A DNA stretch of 64,000 nucleotides, taken from contig JALTJZ010000018.1 of assembly GCA_027076325.1 (NCBI GenBank), positions 151,241 through 215,240 on the forward strand, read 5' to 3'. Position 1 is the stretch's first letter; the number at the start of each line of letters is the position of its first letter. Positions 9,001 through 18,686 of the stretch are shown here, one piece after another. Origin of the DNA: Chromatiales bacterium. GTDB lineage: Bacteria; Pseudomonadota; Gammaproteobacteria; UBA6429; Thiohalophilaceae. The notes beneath the pieces are model-generated. The model did no database searches, was not told the DNA's origin, and saw only the letters and a list, made by a program, of their open reading frames with translations. The position numbers and the translations under genes are program-made.

Positions 9001-9849
9001 ATGCCAAAACTAAATTCAATAGCAACAAAGCCTTCTTTTTCAGTCGGCTTTATTGGCGGCGGTAACATGGCGCGCAGCATTATTGGCGGGCTTGCAACCG
9101 ACACCAGCATTCACATGCAGGTTTTTGACCTGTCAGCAGACACATTAAACAGCCTGACCCGTGACTTTGACATTACTGCCGCCACATCGAACCAGCAACT
9201 TGTCGAACAATGCGATGTGGTCGTGCTGGCCGTTAAACCACAAGTGATGCAGCCGGTTCTAAGCGAACTCGACGCCAGCCAGACTCAAGCGGTCTTTTTA
9301 TCCATTGCCGCCGGTTTAAAAATCGACTCATTGGCAAAATGGCTGGACAGAGATGTGGCCATTATCCGTGCTATGCCCAACACGCCCGCTTTAGTGCAAT
9401 GCGGCGCAAGCGGACTTTACGCTAACAAGCGGGTTTCGGTACAACAAAAAGAGTATGCCAATATTATTATGCAAGCCACTGGTCTCGCACTGTGGGTTGA
9501 TAGTGAAGACTTACTAGACTCGGTAACGGCGCTGTCCGGCAGTGGCCCGGCCTACTTCTTTCTGGTAATGGAAGCCATGCAAGCCGCCGCTGAAAAACTG
9601 GGGCTCAATGCCGAAATCGCAAAACAGCTGACTTTGCAAACCGCCCTTGGGGCAGCCACGCTGGCCTCACAAAGCGATGATTCACCGGCCACTTTACGGC
9701 GGCAAGTCACCTCACCCGGCGGCACAACAGAACAGGCTATTAATACACTGGTTGATAACCAGTTAATTGAAATATTTGGTAAAGCCATGCAAGCTGCGTA
9801 TGATCGCGCCAGGCAACTCGCAATTGAATTAGATAGTCACAAAACATAA
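9001..9849 (+). CDS. proC: Pyrroline-5-carboxylate reductase
   Basis: Last step of proline synthesis: reduces pyrroline-5-carboxylate with NAD(P)H in the cytoplasm. The 282 residues hold the Rossmann motif GFIGGGNMA (16-24), VKPQVM, RAMPNTPA, ALSGSGPAYFF in the substrate region and the signature VTSPGGTTEQAI near the C-terminus. The length is normal apart from an N-terminal extension of about 12 residues before the first strand. It lies 92 bases after yggS and 30 before yggT, probably as one operon. Confidence 0.96.
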   Translation: MPKLNSIATKPSFSVGFIGGGNMARSIIGGLATDTSIHMQVFDLSADTLNSLTRDFDITAATSNQQLVEQCDVVVLAVKPQVMQPVLSELDASQTQAVFLSIAAGLKIDSLAKWLDRDVAIIRAMPNTPALVQCGASGLYANKRVSVQQKEYANIIMQATGLALWVDSEDLLDSVTALSGSGPAYFFLVMEAMQAAAEKLGLNAEIAKQLTLQTALGAATLASQSDDSPATLRRQVTSPGGTTEQAINTLVDNQLIEIFGKAMQAAYDRARQLAIELDSHKT

Positions 9850-9879
9850 AATCTGTATTTAATATCTTAGGAAAAACGA

Positions 9880-10479
9880 ATGGGCTCACATCTGGGAAAC
9901 GCCAGCACCTTTTTAATCAGCGCTTTGTTTGGAGCCTATATTCTGGCCGTCATGTTGCGCTTTTTGTTCCAATGGGTACGTGCTGACTTTAGCAACCCGA
10001 TTTCACAGTTTATCTACAAAATCACCAATCCACCGCTTATTCCACTACGCCGCTTTATTCCCGGCTATCGCGGTATTGATTTTGCTGCCATTGTGTTGCT
10101 CATTGTATTGCAAAACATTGAATACCTGGTTATCGGCCTGCTTCCCGGCCAGCCCATGCCCAGCTTTCCCGGCCTTATCCCGTGGGCGCTGGCCACACTG
10201 TTAAGCCTGTGGATTAATATTTATATTTTTGGCATTTTAATCCTGGCCATTGTTAGCTGGATTAATCCCACCGGCTATAATCCGGTCATTGGGCTACTCA
10301 GCCAGCTCACCAACCCGATTATGCAACCCATTCGTCGCCTGATCCCACCCATGTCAGGGATGGACTTATCCCCCCTGTTTGCCATACTGGCTCTCACTTT
10401 TATAAAGCTGGCTTTTGTCGATTATCTGGTTTACCTCTTTAAAAACCTTGCTTTCCCGAATGCAAATTACCTTTTTTAA
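9880..10479 (+). CDS. yggT: YggT family integral membrane protein
   Basis: A 199-residue inner-membrane protein with two YGGT repeats. Each has a hydrophobic helix followed by NP(I/L)xxPxRRxIP: NPPLIPLRRFIP in the first half and NPIMQPIRRLIP in the second. About five transmembrane segments are visible. The family is linked to osmotic stress tolerance and cation balance and is conserved after proC. AGGA lies 8 bases before the ATG. Molecular function is unknown. Confidence 0.9.
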   Translation: MGSHLGNASTFLISALFGAYILAVMLRFLFQWVRADFSNPISQFIYKITNPPLIPLRRFIPGYRGIDFAAIVLLIVLQNIEYLVIGLLPGQPMPSFPGLIPWALATLLSLWINIYIFGILILAIVSWINPTGYNPVIGLLSQLTNPIMQPIRRLIPPMSGMDLSPLFAILALTFIKLAFVDYLVYLFKNLAFPNANYLF

Positions 10480-10842
10480 CTGTAAAAACAACACCTTAGA
10501 ATTACACACTACCACCCGGCTCCGTATTCACAAAAGCACACCAGCCGGGTTTGCGCCGGTAAAGGTTCCAAAACGGCCAACTTAAATGCACTGCATTACG
10601 CCCAACATCAAATTATCAAGCAAACATACCTTCTATTATTCACGACACAAACAGCGCTCTGGCTAAAAGTTGGTCAAATTTCAGCTAAAATTTTAAGCAA
10701 CTTTGCCGTTAACGTTATTACGCCCAATCAACAAGTACAAAACCTTTGTCACATTTTAATGTGATAGTTCAATAAAATCGTGTACTTTACTGATATTTAA
10801 GGCTATATTTATTGAATTAAAATTTATTATTGAGCAATACAG
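10480..10842. other. Gap with a GC hairpin and an operator-like palindrome
   Basis: A 363-base gap without a convincing gene. It holds CCCGGCT...AGCCGGG (about 10516-10550), a hairpin without a following T-run, perhaps the end of the yggT transcript. It also holds the palindrome at 10749-10764. The rest is AT-rich and should contain the promoter of the dynamin-like gene. Confidence 0.45.
10749..10764. promoter_or_regulatory. Palindrome TCACATT-TT-AATGTGA upstream of the dynamin-like gene
   Basis: Perfect 7-bp arms with a 2-base centre, 78 bases before the ATG at 10843. It looks like a binding site for a dimeric regulator. The half-sites are turned outward relative to the CRP consensus (TGTGA-N6-TCACA), so a normal CRP site is not supported. 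Confidence 0.4.
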
Positions 10843-12804
10843 ATGGCAACAGAACGTTTTACAGACCAAATGCAAGCCTATGGCCGTTGGAAAACGGAGC
10901 TCATTACCTCCATTGAGAGTTTCCAGAAGTGGCTGGAAGTCAACAAAATGAGTAGCAGTGAAGTGGAGCTACGCATTTTTGAACTTATCCAGACTTTAAA
11001 AGGTGATAACCTCACGATTGCTTTTGTGGCGGAATTTGCGCGCGGCAAAACAGAATTGATTAACGCGGTCTTCTTCTCTGAATATGACCGCCGCTTACTG
11101 CCCTCCGAAGCCGGTCGCACGACTATGTGCCCAACCGAATTATTTTATGATAACGCTACACAGAAAAATTATATTCGTTTATTGCCGATTGAAACCCGAC
11201 TCGAAGAAGCCAGTATCAACGAATTAAAAAAAGATCCCGTCAACTGGACTCATATGGATCTCGATACCAACTCATCTGAAGCCATGTCAGAAACGTTTCA
11301 GGAAATTATTCGTACAAAAAAAGTCAGTCCCGAAGAAGCCATTAAACTGGCATTGCACTCTCCAGAAGATACCGCACATGTTGGCGCCGACGGTAAAGTC
11401 GAAATCCCCATGTGGCGACACGCTATTATCAGCTTCCCACATCCCCTTTTAAAAGAGGGGCTAACCATACTCGATACGCCTGGCTTAAACGCCATGGGTA
11501 CCGAACCAGAACTTACCCTGAATATGTTGCCCAGTGCACAGGCCGTTGTTTTTGTATTGGCAGCCGATACCGGTGTCACCAAATCAGATATGGAAATGTG
11601 GAAACACTATGTTGAACCCTTAGGTGGTGAAGCCCAAACCGGGCGCATTGTGGTACTGAATAAAATTGATACCTTGTGGGATGAACTAAAAGATGAATCG
11701 GGCATTAACAAAAGTATTACGACCCAATGCACCACCACAGCAAGAATGTTAAACATCGAAAGTACCAATGTGTATCCTGTTTCTGCACAAAAAGGCCTGC
11801 TTGCTAAAATTCGCCATGATGTTGATTTAATAAAGCGCAGTAATATCCTTGCACTGGAATCTATTTTATCGAAAGACATTCTGCCTTCGAAGCAAAATAT
11901 AGTGCGCGAAAGCATTGTCGGTGAAATCGGCAATATGGCAAAAGAAGCACAAAGCATGATCGCTTCGCGGTTAGCCGAAGCCAATAACCAGCTCAAAGAA
12001 TTAAACAGCCTGAGCGGTAAAAATGAAGACGTTATTATTCATTTAATGAAAAAAACCCGTCAGGAACAAACCGTTTATCATAAATCGGTTGAAAGCTTTC
12101 AGGCCAACAAAAAAATGTTTAACGATCACCATTCCCAGTTATTAAAAACACTCAGTATTAATGCGCTGGATAAGCTCATGGCGGAAACACGTAAAAACAT
12201 GACCGGAGCCTGGTCAACAATGAAGTTGAAAAAAAGCATGAAAGAATTTTTTGACATCATTAACGATACGATGGATACCGCAAATAAGCACGTTGAAAAT
12301 GTAAATCGGCTGGTACAAACAATTTATCGGCAATTTAATAAAGAACATGGTTTAACAGAAACCAAACCCAGATTATTCAGCATCGTAAAATACAAGCGTG
12401 ATCTGGAACGTTTATATTATGAAGCCGAGGCTTACCGCAACAGTCCGGTAATGACGATGACTGAACAGGCCTTTGTGGTTAAAAAATTCTTTATATCAAT
12501 GGTCTCTCATGCACGCAATACACTCTATCAGGCGCATCAGGAAGCCAACTCATGGAGCAAGGCCGCAATGTTGCCTCTGGTTACACGCATTAAAGAACAT
12601 AAAGATCAGATGGAAAAACGCCTTGAAAGTTTACGTAAAATTAATGAATCACGCGATACCCTGCAATCACGAATGACTGAATTAGGTAAAACAGCAGAAA
12701 TATTACAAACCCAGTTACAGGATCTGAATAACCTAATGGAAACACTTAATAAACCACTGGAATGGTTTATTGAAAACCACAAATCAGATGCACAAGTGGC
12801 TTAG
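10843..12804 (+). CDS. Bacterial dynamin-like GTPase
   Basis: A 653-residue protein with an N-terminal dynamin-type GTPase and a long helical stalk. G1 is AEFARGKTELIN (63-74), a dynamin-like P-loop with EF before xxGKT; switch I threonines lie in GRTTMCPTE (91-99); G3 is DTPGL (211-215) and G4 NKID (273-276). From about 340 to 640 the sequence is almost entirely charged coiled-coil helix. No transmembrane helix is clear, so any membrane contact would be peripheral. Relatives remodel membranes, but the role of this family is not established. It stands alone rather than in the tandem pair common for bacterial dynamins. Confidence 0.8.
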   Translation: MATERFTDQMQAYGRWKTELITSIESFQKWLEVNKMSSSEVELRIFELIQTLKGDNLTIAFVAEFARGKTELINAVFFSEYDRRLLPSEAGRTTMCPTELFYDNATQKNYIRLLPIETRLEEASINELKKDPVNWTHMDLDTNSSEAMSETFQEIIRTKKVSPEEAIKLALHSPEDTAHVGADGKVEIPMWRHAIISFPHPLLKEGLTILDTPGLNAMGTEPELTLNMLPSAQAVVFVLAADTGVTKSDMEMWKHYVEPLGGEAQTGRIVVLNKIDTLWDELKDESGINKSITTQCTTTARMLNIESTNVYPVSAQKGLLAKIRHDVDLIKRSNILALESILSKDILPSKQNIVRESIVGEIGNMAKEAQSMIASRLAEANNQLKELNSLSGKNEDVIIHLMKKTRQEQTVYHKSVESFQANKKMFNDHHSQLLKTLSINALDKLMAETRKNMTGAWSTMKLKKSMKEFFDIINDTMDTANKHVENVNRLVQTIYRQFNKEHGLTETKPRLFSIVKYKRDLERLYYEAEAYRNSPVMTMTEQAFVVKKFFISMVSHARNTLYQAHQEANSWSKAAMLPLVTRIKEHKDQMEKRLESLRKINESRDTLQSRMTELGKTAEILQTQLQDLNNLMETLNKPLEWFIENHKSDAQVA

Positions 12805-12845
12805 GTTTAAATAAAACTTAACCCGGGAAACCGCTCCCAGAAAAT

Positions 12846-13208
12846 CTACCCCAGCACCTTAGCAAGCGCCTTAAGCAAACGCGCTTCAGAAATTGGCTTT
12901 TCAAGCCAACCCGTGGCACCGTTCACCTTTGCCTTTTTCTTGCGGTAATCGGCATTTTCTGTCGTTACCATTAAAATGGGAATATGCTCATAGCCCGGTA
13001 ATTCCCTTAATTTGGTAACCAGCGTAATACCACTCATTTTAGGCATATTAATATCAGAAAAAACAACATCAAAAGAACGCTGTCCGGCAATTTCCAGTGC
13101 CTGTAACCCATCTTCGGCTGTTTCAACCTCATAACCATTTTTTTCAAGCACCACTCGCATCATATCGCGCATCACTTTCGAGTCATCCACTGCTAGTACG
13201 GTTGCCAT
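12846..13208 (-). CDS. Single-domain CheY-like response regulator
   Basis: A 120-residue receiver with no output domain. The acidic pair is Asp8-Asp9, the phosphoacceptor is Asp52 in FSDINMPKMSG, the switch residue is Thr82 or Thr83, and the conserved lysine is Lys104 in LEKPIS. It should be phosphorylated by a partner kinase and act by protein contact, as CheY, PilG or PilH do. No che or pil cluster adjoins it, though pilT and pilU lie 5 kb away and an orphan sensor kinase 2 kb away. The partner is unknown. Confidence 0.88.
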   Translation of the reverse strand: MATVLAVDDSKVMRDMMRVVLEKNGYEVETAEDGLQALEIAGQRSFDVVFSDINMPKMSGITLVTKLRELPGYEHIPILMVTTENADYRKKKAKVNGATGWLEKPISEARLLKALAKVLG

Positions 13209-13359
13209 ATTATCTTCCTTTTTCCTGAATATAAATTTATAACGGCCTAACGATAAGAACCTTAAGAAAAATACCGCTAAAACTGTTATTTTGCATCCCT
13301 TTCAACAGGAAACTTGCATCGAGATCCCAAGCTTATTAGACTGACTACTTTATTAAACA

Positions 13360-14550
13360 ATGACGACACCAGCTTATTTCATGTCCAATTCAATGTCTGA
13401 CTCAGCACAAACAACAATACCGAATGATTCTGTTGGTATCGTGAGCCCACAAACACATCACTTCGCACAGGCAATTAAACTGGAATGTGGGATCAGTTTG
13501 CCTGAATTTGATTTGATCTATGAAACCTATGGTGAGTTAAACGCAAAAAAATCTAATGCTATTCTTGTTTGCCATGCACTCAGTGGTGACCAGCACGTTG
13601 CCGGTTACAATTCCGCCGATGAGAAAAAGCCCGGTTGGTGGGATGCCTATATTGGCCCAGGGAAACCCTTTGATACCAATAAATTTTTTATCATCTGCTC
13701 GAATAATTTAGGTGGTTGCAAAGGTTCAACCGGGCCAATGAGCACCAACCCTAAAACAAACAAACCATATGGCCGCGACTTTCCTATTGTGACAGTTAAA
13801 GACTGGGTTTACAGCCAAACCTTATTAGCTGATGTACTCGGCATTAAAAAATTTGCCGCCGTTATTGGTGGCAGCCTGGGTGGCATGCAGGCATTACAAT
13901 GGGCAATTGACTATCCTGAGCGTCTTGCCCATTCTATCGTGATTGCCGCCGCACCCAAATTATCAGCACAGAATATTGGCTTTAATGAAGTGGCTCGGCA
14001 GGCTATCAGCTCCGATCCCGACTTCCATGACGGCCACTACTACGAACATAATGTTATTCCCCGCCGCGGCATTAAGCTGGCTCGCATGCTCGGGCATATT
14101 ACTTATTTGTCGGATGAGTCCATGCGTGCAAAATTTGGCCGCGAACTCCGTGAAGGTAAAATTAATTTTAACTTTGACACCGAATTTCAGGTAGAAAGCT
14201 ATTTACGTTATCAGGGGGAATCGTTTGTTGATAAGTTTGATGCAAATACTTATTTGCTAATGACCAAGGCACTGGATTATTTTGACCCGGCAAAAGATCA
14301 CAACGATAATTTAGCCACAGCACTCGATAAAACAAAGGCACGTTTTCTGGTTATCGCCTTTACATCAGACTGGCGCTTCGCACCGGAACGCTCACGCGAA
14401 ATAGTAAAAGCCTTACTGGATACCAACAAACCTGTTACCTACTCTGAAATTACAGCTCATCATGGACATGATGCCTTCCTTATTCCCAATAAAGATTATC
14501 AGGATGTTTTATACAGTTATATGAAACATGTAGAGGCTTCAGCAAAATGA
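13360..14550 (+). CDS. metX: Homoserine O-acyltransferase MetX
   Basis: Activates homoserine by acylation, the first committed step to methionine. It is a 396-residue alpha/beta-hydrolase with nucleophile Ser172 in GGSLGGMQ, Asp337 in FTSDWRF and His370 in HHGHDAF, the usual MetX triad. Pairing with metW is typical of proteobacterial MetX, where many members use succinyl-CoA rather than acetyl-CoA; the sequence alone does not settle this. The start is uncertain among 13360, 13381 and 13393. The stop overlaps metW by 4 bases. Confidence 0.94.
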   Translation: MTTPAYFMSNSMSDSAQTTIPNDSVGIVSPQTHHFAQAIKLECGISLPEFDLIYETYGELNAKKSNAILVCHALSGDQHVAGYNSADEKKPGWWDAYIGPGKPFDTNKFFIICSNNLGGCKGSTGPMSTNPKTNKPYGRDFPIVTVKDWVYSQTLLADVLGIKKFAAVIGGSLGGMQALQWAIDYPERLAHSIVIAAAPKLSAQNIGFNEVARQAISSDPDFHDGHYYEHNVIPRRGIKLARMLGHITYLSDESMRAKFGRELREGKINFNFDTEFQVESYLRYQGESFVDKFDANTYLLMTKALDYFDPAKDHNDNLATALDKTKARFLVIAFTSDWRFAPERSREIVKALLDTNKPVTYSEITAHHGHDAFLIPNKDYQDVLYSYMKHVEASAK

Positions 14551-15158
14551 AACCCATACGTGCAGAATTACGAACCATCGCAAGCTGGATTAAACCCGGT
14601 AGCCGTGTGCTGGATTTAGGTTGCGGTAATGGCGAACTATTATCTTACCTGCAGGAAAATTATCAGGTTACCGGCTATGGTATCGAAATTGAACAAAACA
14701 ATATTGTCGCATCAATTCAAAATAATATTAATGTTATTCAGGCCGATATCGAACAGGGATTAACAGGCTTCGAAGATAACTCATTTGATTATGTCATTAT
14801 GACACAAACCCTTCAGGCACTTCGCAACACCGATGAAATCCTGAAAGAAATGTTGCGTGTTGGCCGTGAAGGCATTGTAACTTTCCCCAACTTTGGCCAT
14901 TGGCGGAGCCGGCTTAATATTATGCTTGGACATATGCCGGTAACTAAAGCATTGCCTAACACCTGGTACAACACACCCAATATTCATCTTTGTACAATAA
15001 AAGATTTTGAAGACCTGTGCACAGAAAAAGATTTTAAAATTTTACAACGCAGTATTGTTGACCGACAACATCGCAACCGTACTTTTAATGCTTTCTTACC
15101 CAATTTATTAGGTGAAATTGCATTGTACCGAATTCAAAAGTCGGTAACTAATCCTTAA
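14547..15158 (+). CDS. metW: Methionine biosynthesis protein MetW
   Basis: A 203-residue class I SAM-dependent methyltransferase fold with [15 protein letters not shown] as motif I. MetW works with MetX in methionine synthesis in many proteobacteria; it is thought to be needed for or to stimulate MetX, and no methyl acceptor is established. The start overlaps the metX stop (ATGA), so the pair is co-translated. The 3' end overlaps the convergent kinase gene by 11 bases, leaving no room for a separate terminator. Confidence 0.93.
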   Translation: MKPIRAELRTIASWIKPGSRVLDLGCGNGELLSYLQENYQVTGYGIEIEQNNIVASIQNNINVIQADIEQGLTGFEDNSFDYVIMTQTLQALRNTDEILKEMLRVGREGIVTFPNFGHWRSRLNIMLGHMPVTKALPNTWYNTPNIHLCTIKDFEDLCTEKDFKILQRSIVDRQHRNRTFNAFLPNLLGEIALYRIQKSVTNP

Positions 15159-16884
15159 AATTATTCTCTAGCGGTGGCAATGAAAAATAAAAAGTTGCCC
15201 CCTTGTCCACTTCAGCCTGCGCCCAGATTTTGCCATTGTGCCTGACAATAATTCTTTTTGCAGTTGCTAAACCAATACCATTGCCTTCAAAATCCCGTTG
15301 ATGGTGCAAACGCTGGAAAGAACCAAATAGTCGCTCGGAATAAGCCATTTCAAAACCGACCCCATTGTCTTTTACAAAAAAGACTCTGTCACCATCCTGT
15401 CTTTCCATACCAATTTCAATACGAGCCTTAGCCTTATTCTTTGTGTATTTCCATGCGTTCCTGATTAAGTTATCAAGCACAACGTACATTAAACTTTTAT
15501 CTGCGGTAATCGCCATATTATCCTCAATGATCACCTCAACTTCTCGCTGTGGAAACTCAGCCTGTAGATTAGACATAATCATTATAGCCATTTCTGAAAT
15601 CGAGAAATGCTCAAGAAGCAAACCCTTTCGTGTAATCCTTGAAAGTGATAATAATGCATCAATCAATGTGCCCATACGCTGGCTGGCTTTGCAAATACGT
15701 TCCAGATAATCTTTTGCCGCCGCATCAAGTTGTTGGCTATAATCCTCGTTAAGTGCTCTTGAAAAACCATCGAGTGCACGCAGGGGAGCACGCAAATCAT
15801 GAGAAACGGAGTAGCTGAATGCCTCTAACTCCTCGGTTAACGCAAGCTGCTGTTTATAGGCAGATGACAGTTCATTTGTTTTTGCGTTTACTTCCTCTTC
15901 GATTATTCGTTTTTGTTCAGCTAATAATTGATTATGCTCAATATGTGCACGAATAATATACCAGATAAATAAGGTTAAAAATAATCCACTCAGCAACACC
16001 GTTAGCGGCATAAAAAAATTAAATGAAAATAAATTCTTGTTACGTGAGGCCTGGATTTCCAGTTTCTGTTTACCAGGATAAATTACTTTTGATACCTTAA
16101 AATTCGTACTTAATATCGGAGTATGGGAAAGAGTATCACCAGCGGTTATCAAATTACCATCAAGACTCAACCGTAAAGTATTAAAAATTACATCGTCAGC
16201 AACAATATTCCGAATATTTATTTTATACAAAAGTATACCAAAAGCATCATTTAACCCCTGATTTGCCAAATCATCATAGCCGTTAAACAGAACCTGAACA
16301 GCAAAGAGCCGGTTCTTTTCCTCTAATGCAGGAAGAAACACCAGTGATTTTGAGTTGTAACTAAAACTGTTAATGGCATTCTGTACAACCGAGAAAGTAA
16401 GCAAGTCATGTCCAAACCAGCGAGAGTTCTTTACATTAAAGGGTTCAATGTATTTTATTGGAAATAAAAACCTGTCACTCCTGGATTTTTTAAATATATC
16501 TCCATGAAAAGGCATAACAACAAACCCTGTATAGCCCTCTTCCTGCATCTTTTTTTCGTACTTTAACCTGTTTTCAGCCTCAACCTTTTCTGCAAAATAA
16601 ATAAGTTCAATAAACTTGTTCTGTCGAAGTAATGAACCCGCTAAAAGGTGAAACTCCTCCTCATGCACTTCATCCAGCAAATAAAAAAGTGAATTAAATT
16701 CACGGTTTATCCTGTTGACATTTTCAAAGGCTGACTCTATTTTATTAAAAACCTTACCCACAGATGATTCAAAATAAACATTATCTTTTTCGATCTCATA
16801 TTTAAATGTTATAATAGTAACAAAGACACTAAGAATTACTCCCCATGCTATAATTAAACGCTCAGTAGTTAGTGTAATTTTCAT
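15148..16884 (-). CDS. Membrane sensor histidine kinase
   Basis: A kinase of 578 residues from the chosen start MKITLTTERL. It has a transmembrane helix near the N-terminus and an approximately 280-residue periplasmic region. A second transmembrane helix (MPLTVLLSGLFLTLFIWYI) and a short coiled coil follow. Then comes a HisKA domain with the phosphorylated His in SVSHDLRAPLRALDGF and a HATPase domain with DNGVGFEM and GNGIGLATAKRI. An ORF start at 17004 would overlap the upstream gene by 100 bases, so 16884 is preferred. It follows a periplasmic binding protein by 19 bases, suggesting the pair senses a small molecule. No response regulator adjoins it. Confidence 0.88.
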   Translation of the reverse strand: MKITLTTERLIIAWGVILSVFVTIITFKYEIEKDNVYFESSVGKVFNKIESAFENVNRINREFNSLFYLLDEVHEEEFHLLAGSLLRQNKFIELIYFAEKVEAENRLKYEKKMQEEGYTGFVVMPFHGDIFKKSRSDRFLFPIKYIEPFNVKNSRWFGHDLLTFSVVQNAINSFSYNSKSLVFLPALEEKNRLFAVQVLFNGYDDLANQGLNDAFGILLYKINIRNIVADDVIFNTLRLSLDGNLITAGDTLSHTPILSTNFKVSKVIYPGKQKLEIQASRNKNLFSFNFFMPLTVLLSGLFLTLFIWYIIRAHIEHNQLLAEQKRIIEEEVNAKTNELSSAYKQQLALTEELEAFSYSVSHDLRAPLRALDGFSRALNEDYSQQLDAAAKDYLERICKASQRMGTLIDALLSLSRITRKGLLLEHFSISEMAIMIMSNLQAEFPQREVEVIIEDNMAITADKSLMYVVLDNLIRNAWKYTKNKAKARIEIGMERQDGDRVFFVKDNGVGFEMAYSERLFGSFQRLHHQRDFEGNGIGLATAKRIIVRHNGKIWAQAEVDKGATFYFSLPPLENNFKD

Positions 16885-16903
16885 AAAATGACTGGAATTG
16901 GTG

Positions 16904-17881
16904 TCACTGATATTCAGAGTTACTATCCCATTTAATTGATGTTCGTCTTTTGGTATTTGTATCCAGATTAATTCTGGCCTTTTGCAATAATGTGGTATTA
17001 GCAAACATATCCCATTCTTTATTAACTGTTACTGGAATATCACTGACAGGCGTACCGGATAAAACTTCAATGGCAACTTCTGCAGCCCACCGCCCCTGTT
17101 CTTCAGCACTTTTAGTGATTGAAAACATAACGTAAGGCATCATAAATTTATAGTAACTCACTGTAAACTTTCTGCTTTTTTCCTTAACTATTTTTATCGC
17201 ACGTTCGCTGTCCCAGTCATTAATCCCTGCATAATTATTAACAATAATAAAGTCAGCTTTTTGTGCATCAATATACGCAGCCTCCCATGCTCGCATATTT
17301 TTTACAAATTTTGGCGTTAAACTGATACCTCTAGCCTGGTATACCTTATAATAACGTGCGTAATCCTTTCGTTCAGTAATCACATCAGCAGATATATATA
17401 CCCCGGACTTAGCATGCTTTACTGTTTTTTTAATTATTTTTAATAAAGGGATAATTGGACCAACCTCAACCATTCCCGTTACATTTTTATAAGGAAACCC
17501 ATAAGCTTCTGCTGTCCAGTTAATACCAGAGAATATAAATGGAAGAACCGCGTTTTTATATTGTGTAACAACATACTTTGCTGCATTGTCGTCCGTTGTA
17601 ATAACAATATCCGGTTTAAATTGAGATATTAACTGCTTAACTTGTTGTGCTTTTACTTTTGCGTATGCGGTAGACGAATTTCTCTTTGTGTCCATGAAAA
17701 ACTTTTTTAGCTCACAATGCCCTGTTAAGACCCTTTCAACCTCACGCTCGATGCCATCATTCCATGCATAACCATTATGATAGGACATTACCAATAAACA
17801 TTTTTTAGCAATTTCTGCATTAGCTGGCAACAGGAAAAACCCTGCCAGTAAAAATAAGAATAATCTTAACACCCGATTCAT
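16904..17881 (-). CDS. Periplasmic substrate-binding protein of the ABC-transporter type, paired with a kinase
   Basis: A 325-residue protein with a signal peptide (about 1-22, LFLFLLAGFFLLPANA). The mature part has a type I binding-protein layout: CLLVMSYHNGYAWNDG at the start, KPDIVITTDDNAAKYV, PFIFSGIN, and paired domains. It resembles the COG2984-like family. No permease or ATPase gene is near; the next gene downstream is the sensor kinase. I infer that it delivers a ligand signal to that kinase rather than feeding transport. It is well separated (98 bases) from the next upstream gene. Confidence 0.75.
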   Translation of the reverse strand: MNRVLRLFLFLLAGFFLLPANAEIAKKCLLVMSYHNGYAWNDGIEREVERVLTGHCELKKFFMDTKRNSSTAYAKVKAQQVKQLISQFKPDIVITTDDNAAKYVVTQYKNAVLPFIFSGINWTAEAYGFPYKNVTGMVEVGPIIPLLKIIKKTVKHAKSGVYISADVITERKDYARYYKVYQARGISLTPKFVKNMRAWEAAYIDAQKADFIIVNNYAGINDWDSERAIKIVKEKSRKFTVSYYKFMMPYVMFSITKSAEEQGRWAAEVAIEVLSGTPVSDIPVTVNKEWDMFANTTLLQKARINLDTNTKRRTSIKWDSNSEYQ

Positions 17882-17979
17882 ATTAAAACTCTGTTACATA
17901 AGAAATAATATAGCGTTGTTATTAAATAAAATATACCTGCCTCACTGTAACCATAGCATACAATACTTTAAATCTAATA

Positions 17980-18675
17980 TTATACAAGCACGATTAATAT
18001 CTGATACACACCAAAACTAATAACCAGTAATGCTGCAAGCACCCTTACAATTGATAACTGCATAAAATGTTTTAGCATTGTTGCAAAAAGCCCCATTGCC
18101 AGCAAACTGGGTAGCGTACCAAGACCAAAACTAAGCATAAGCAGCCCACCTTTTACTGCACTACCACTGCTTAAACTCCAGATTAAAACACTATAGACCA
18201 ACCCGCAGGGCAACCACCCCCAGAGTAAACCGGCAACAAAGGCCTGTTTTATATTTTTTATTGGTACAAACTTTCTTGCATAAGGCTCGATTAACCGCCA
18301 AAGGTTATTTCCTGTCCGTTCCAGATAACCCAGACCCCGCCACCAGTTCGCAAGATACAACCCCAACGCAACAAGAAACACACCGGCCACTACTTTTAAA
18401 ACCAGTTGTGCCTGGTTAAATGCAACCAGCTCAGTCAACCACGCACCGAGACCACCAAAAACAAGGCCTGCGATAGAATAACTGGTAATACGTGCAAAGT
18501 TATAACTTAATAAATACGGGAATAAAACGGTAGTACTATCAGAAAAAGAGGTTTTTCCATTGCGTTGCACACCTAAAGTGAGGGCGCTCATAATACCACC
18601 ACACATACCAACACAGTGCACCCCGCCTAATAAACCAACAAGAAAAGCGCCTAAGTATGTTTGTGCTTCGAGCAT
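17980..18675 (-). CDS. TauE/SafE-like (UreH-type) membrane protein
   Basis: A 231-residue protein with about six transmembrane helices. Motifs GGVHCVGMCGGIMSAL (about 16-31) and WGWLPCGLVYSVL (about 152-164) mark the UreH/CcdA-like fold often annotated as sulfite exporter TauE/SafE. Relatives often sit beside cbb3 oxidase assembly genes and are thought to move metals or sulfur compounds, but no cco genes are present here. Transport substrate unknown. It is preceded by ampG on the same strand, 11 bases away. Confidence 0.82.
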   Translation of the reverse strand: MLEAQTYLGAFLVGLLGGVHCVGMCGGIMSALTLGVQRNGKTSFSDSTTVLFPYLLSYNFARITSYSIAGLVFGGLGAWLTELVAFNQAQLVLKVVAGVFLVALGLYLANWWRGLGYLERTGNNLWRLIEPYARKFVPIKNIKQAFVAGLLWGWLPCGLVYSVLIWSLSSGSAVKGGLLMLSFGLGTLPSLLAMGLFATMLKHFMQLSIVRVLAALLVISFGVYQILIVLV

Positions 18676-18686
18676 TTTTATCTTTT

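Noticed and set aside
10749..10764. Reading the palindrome as a CRP site
   Set aside because: The half-sites point the wrong way compared with TGTGA-N6-TCACA.
13209..13359. SAM riboswitch before metX
   Set aside because: No recognisable SAM-I, SAM-II or SAM/SAH core pattern in the 150-base leader.
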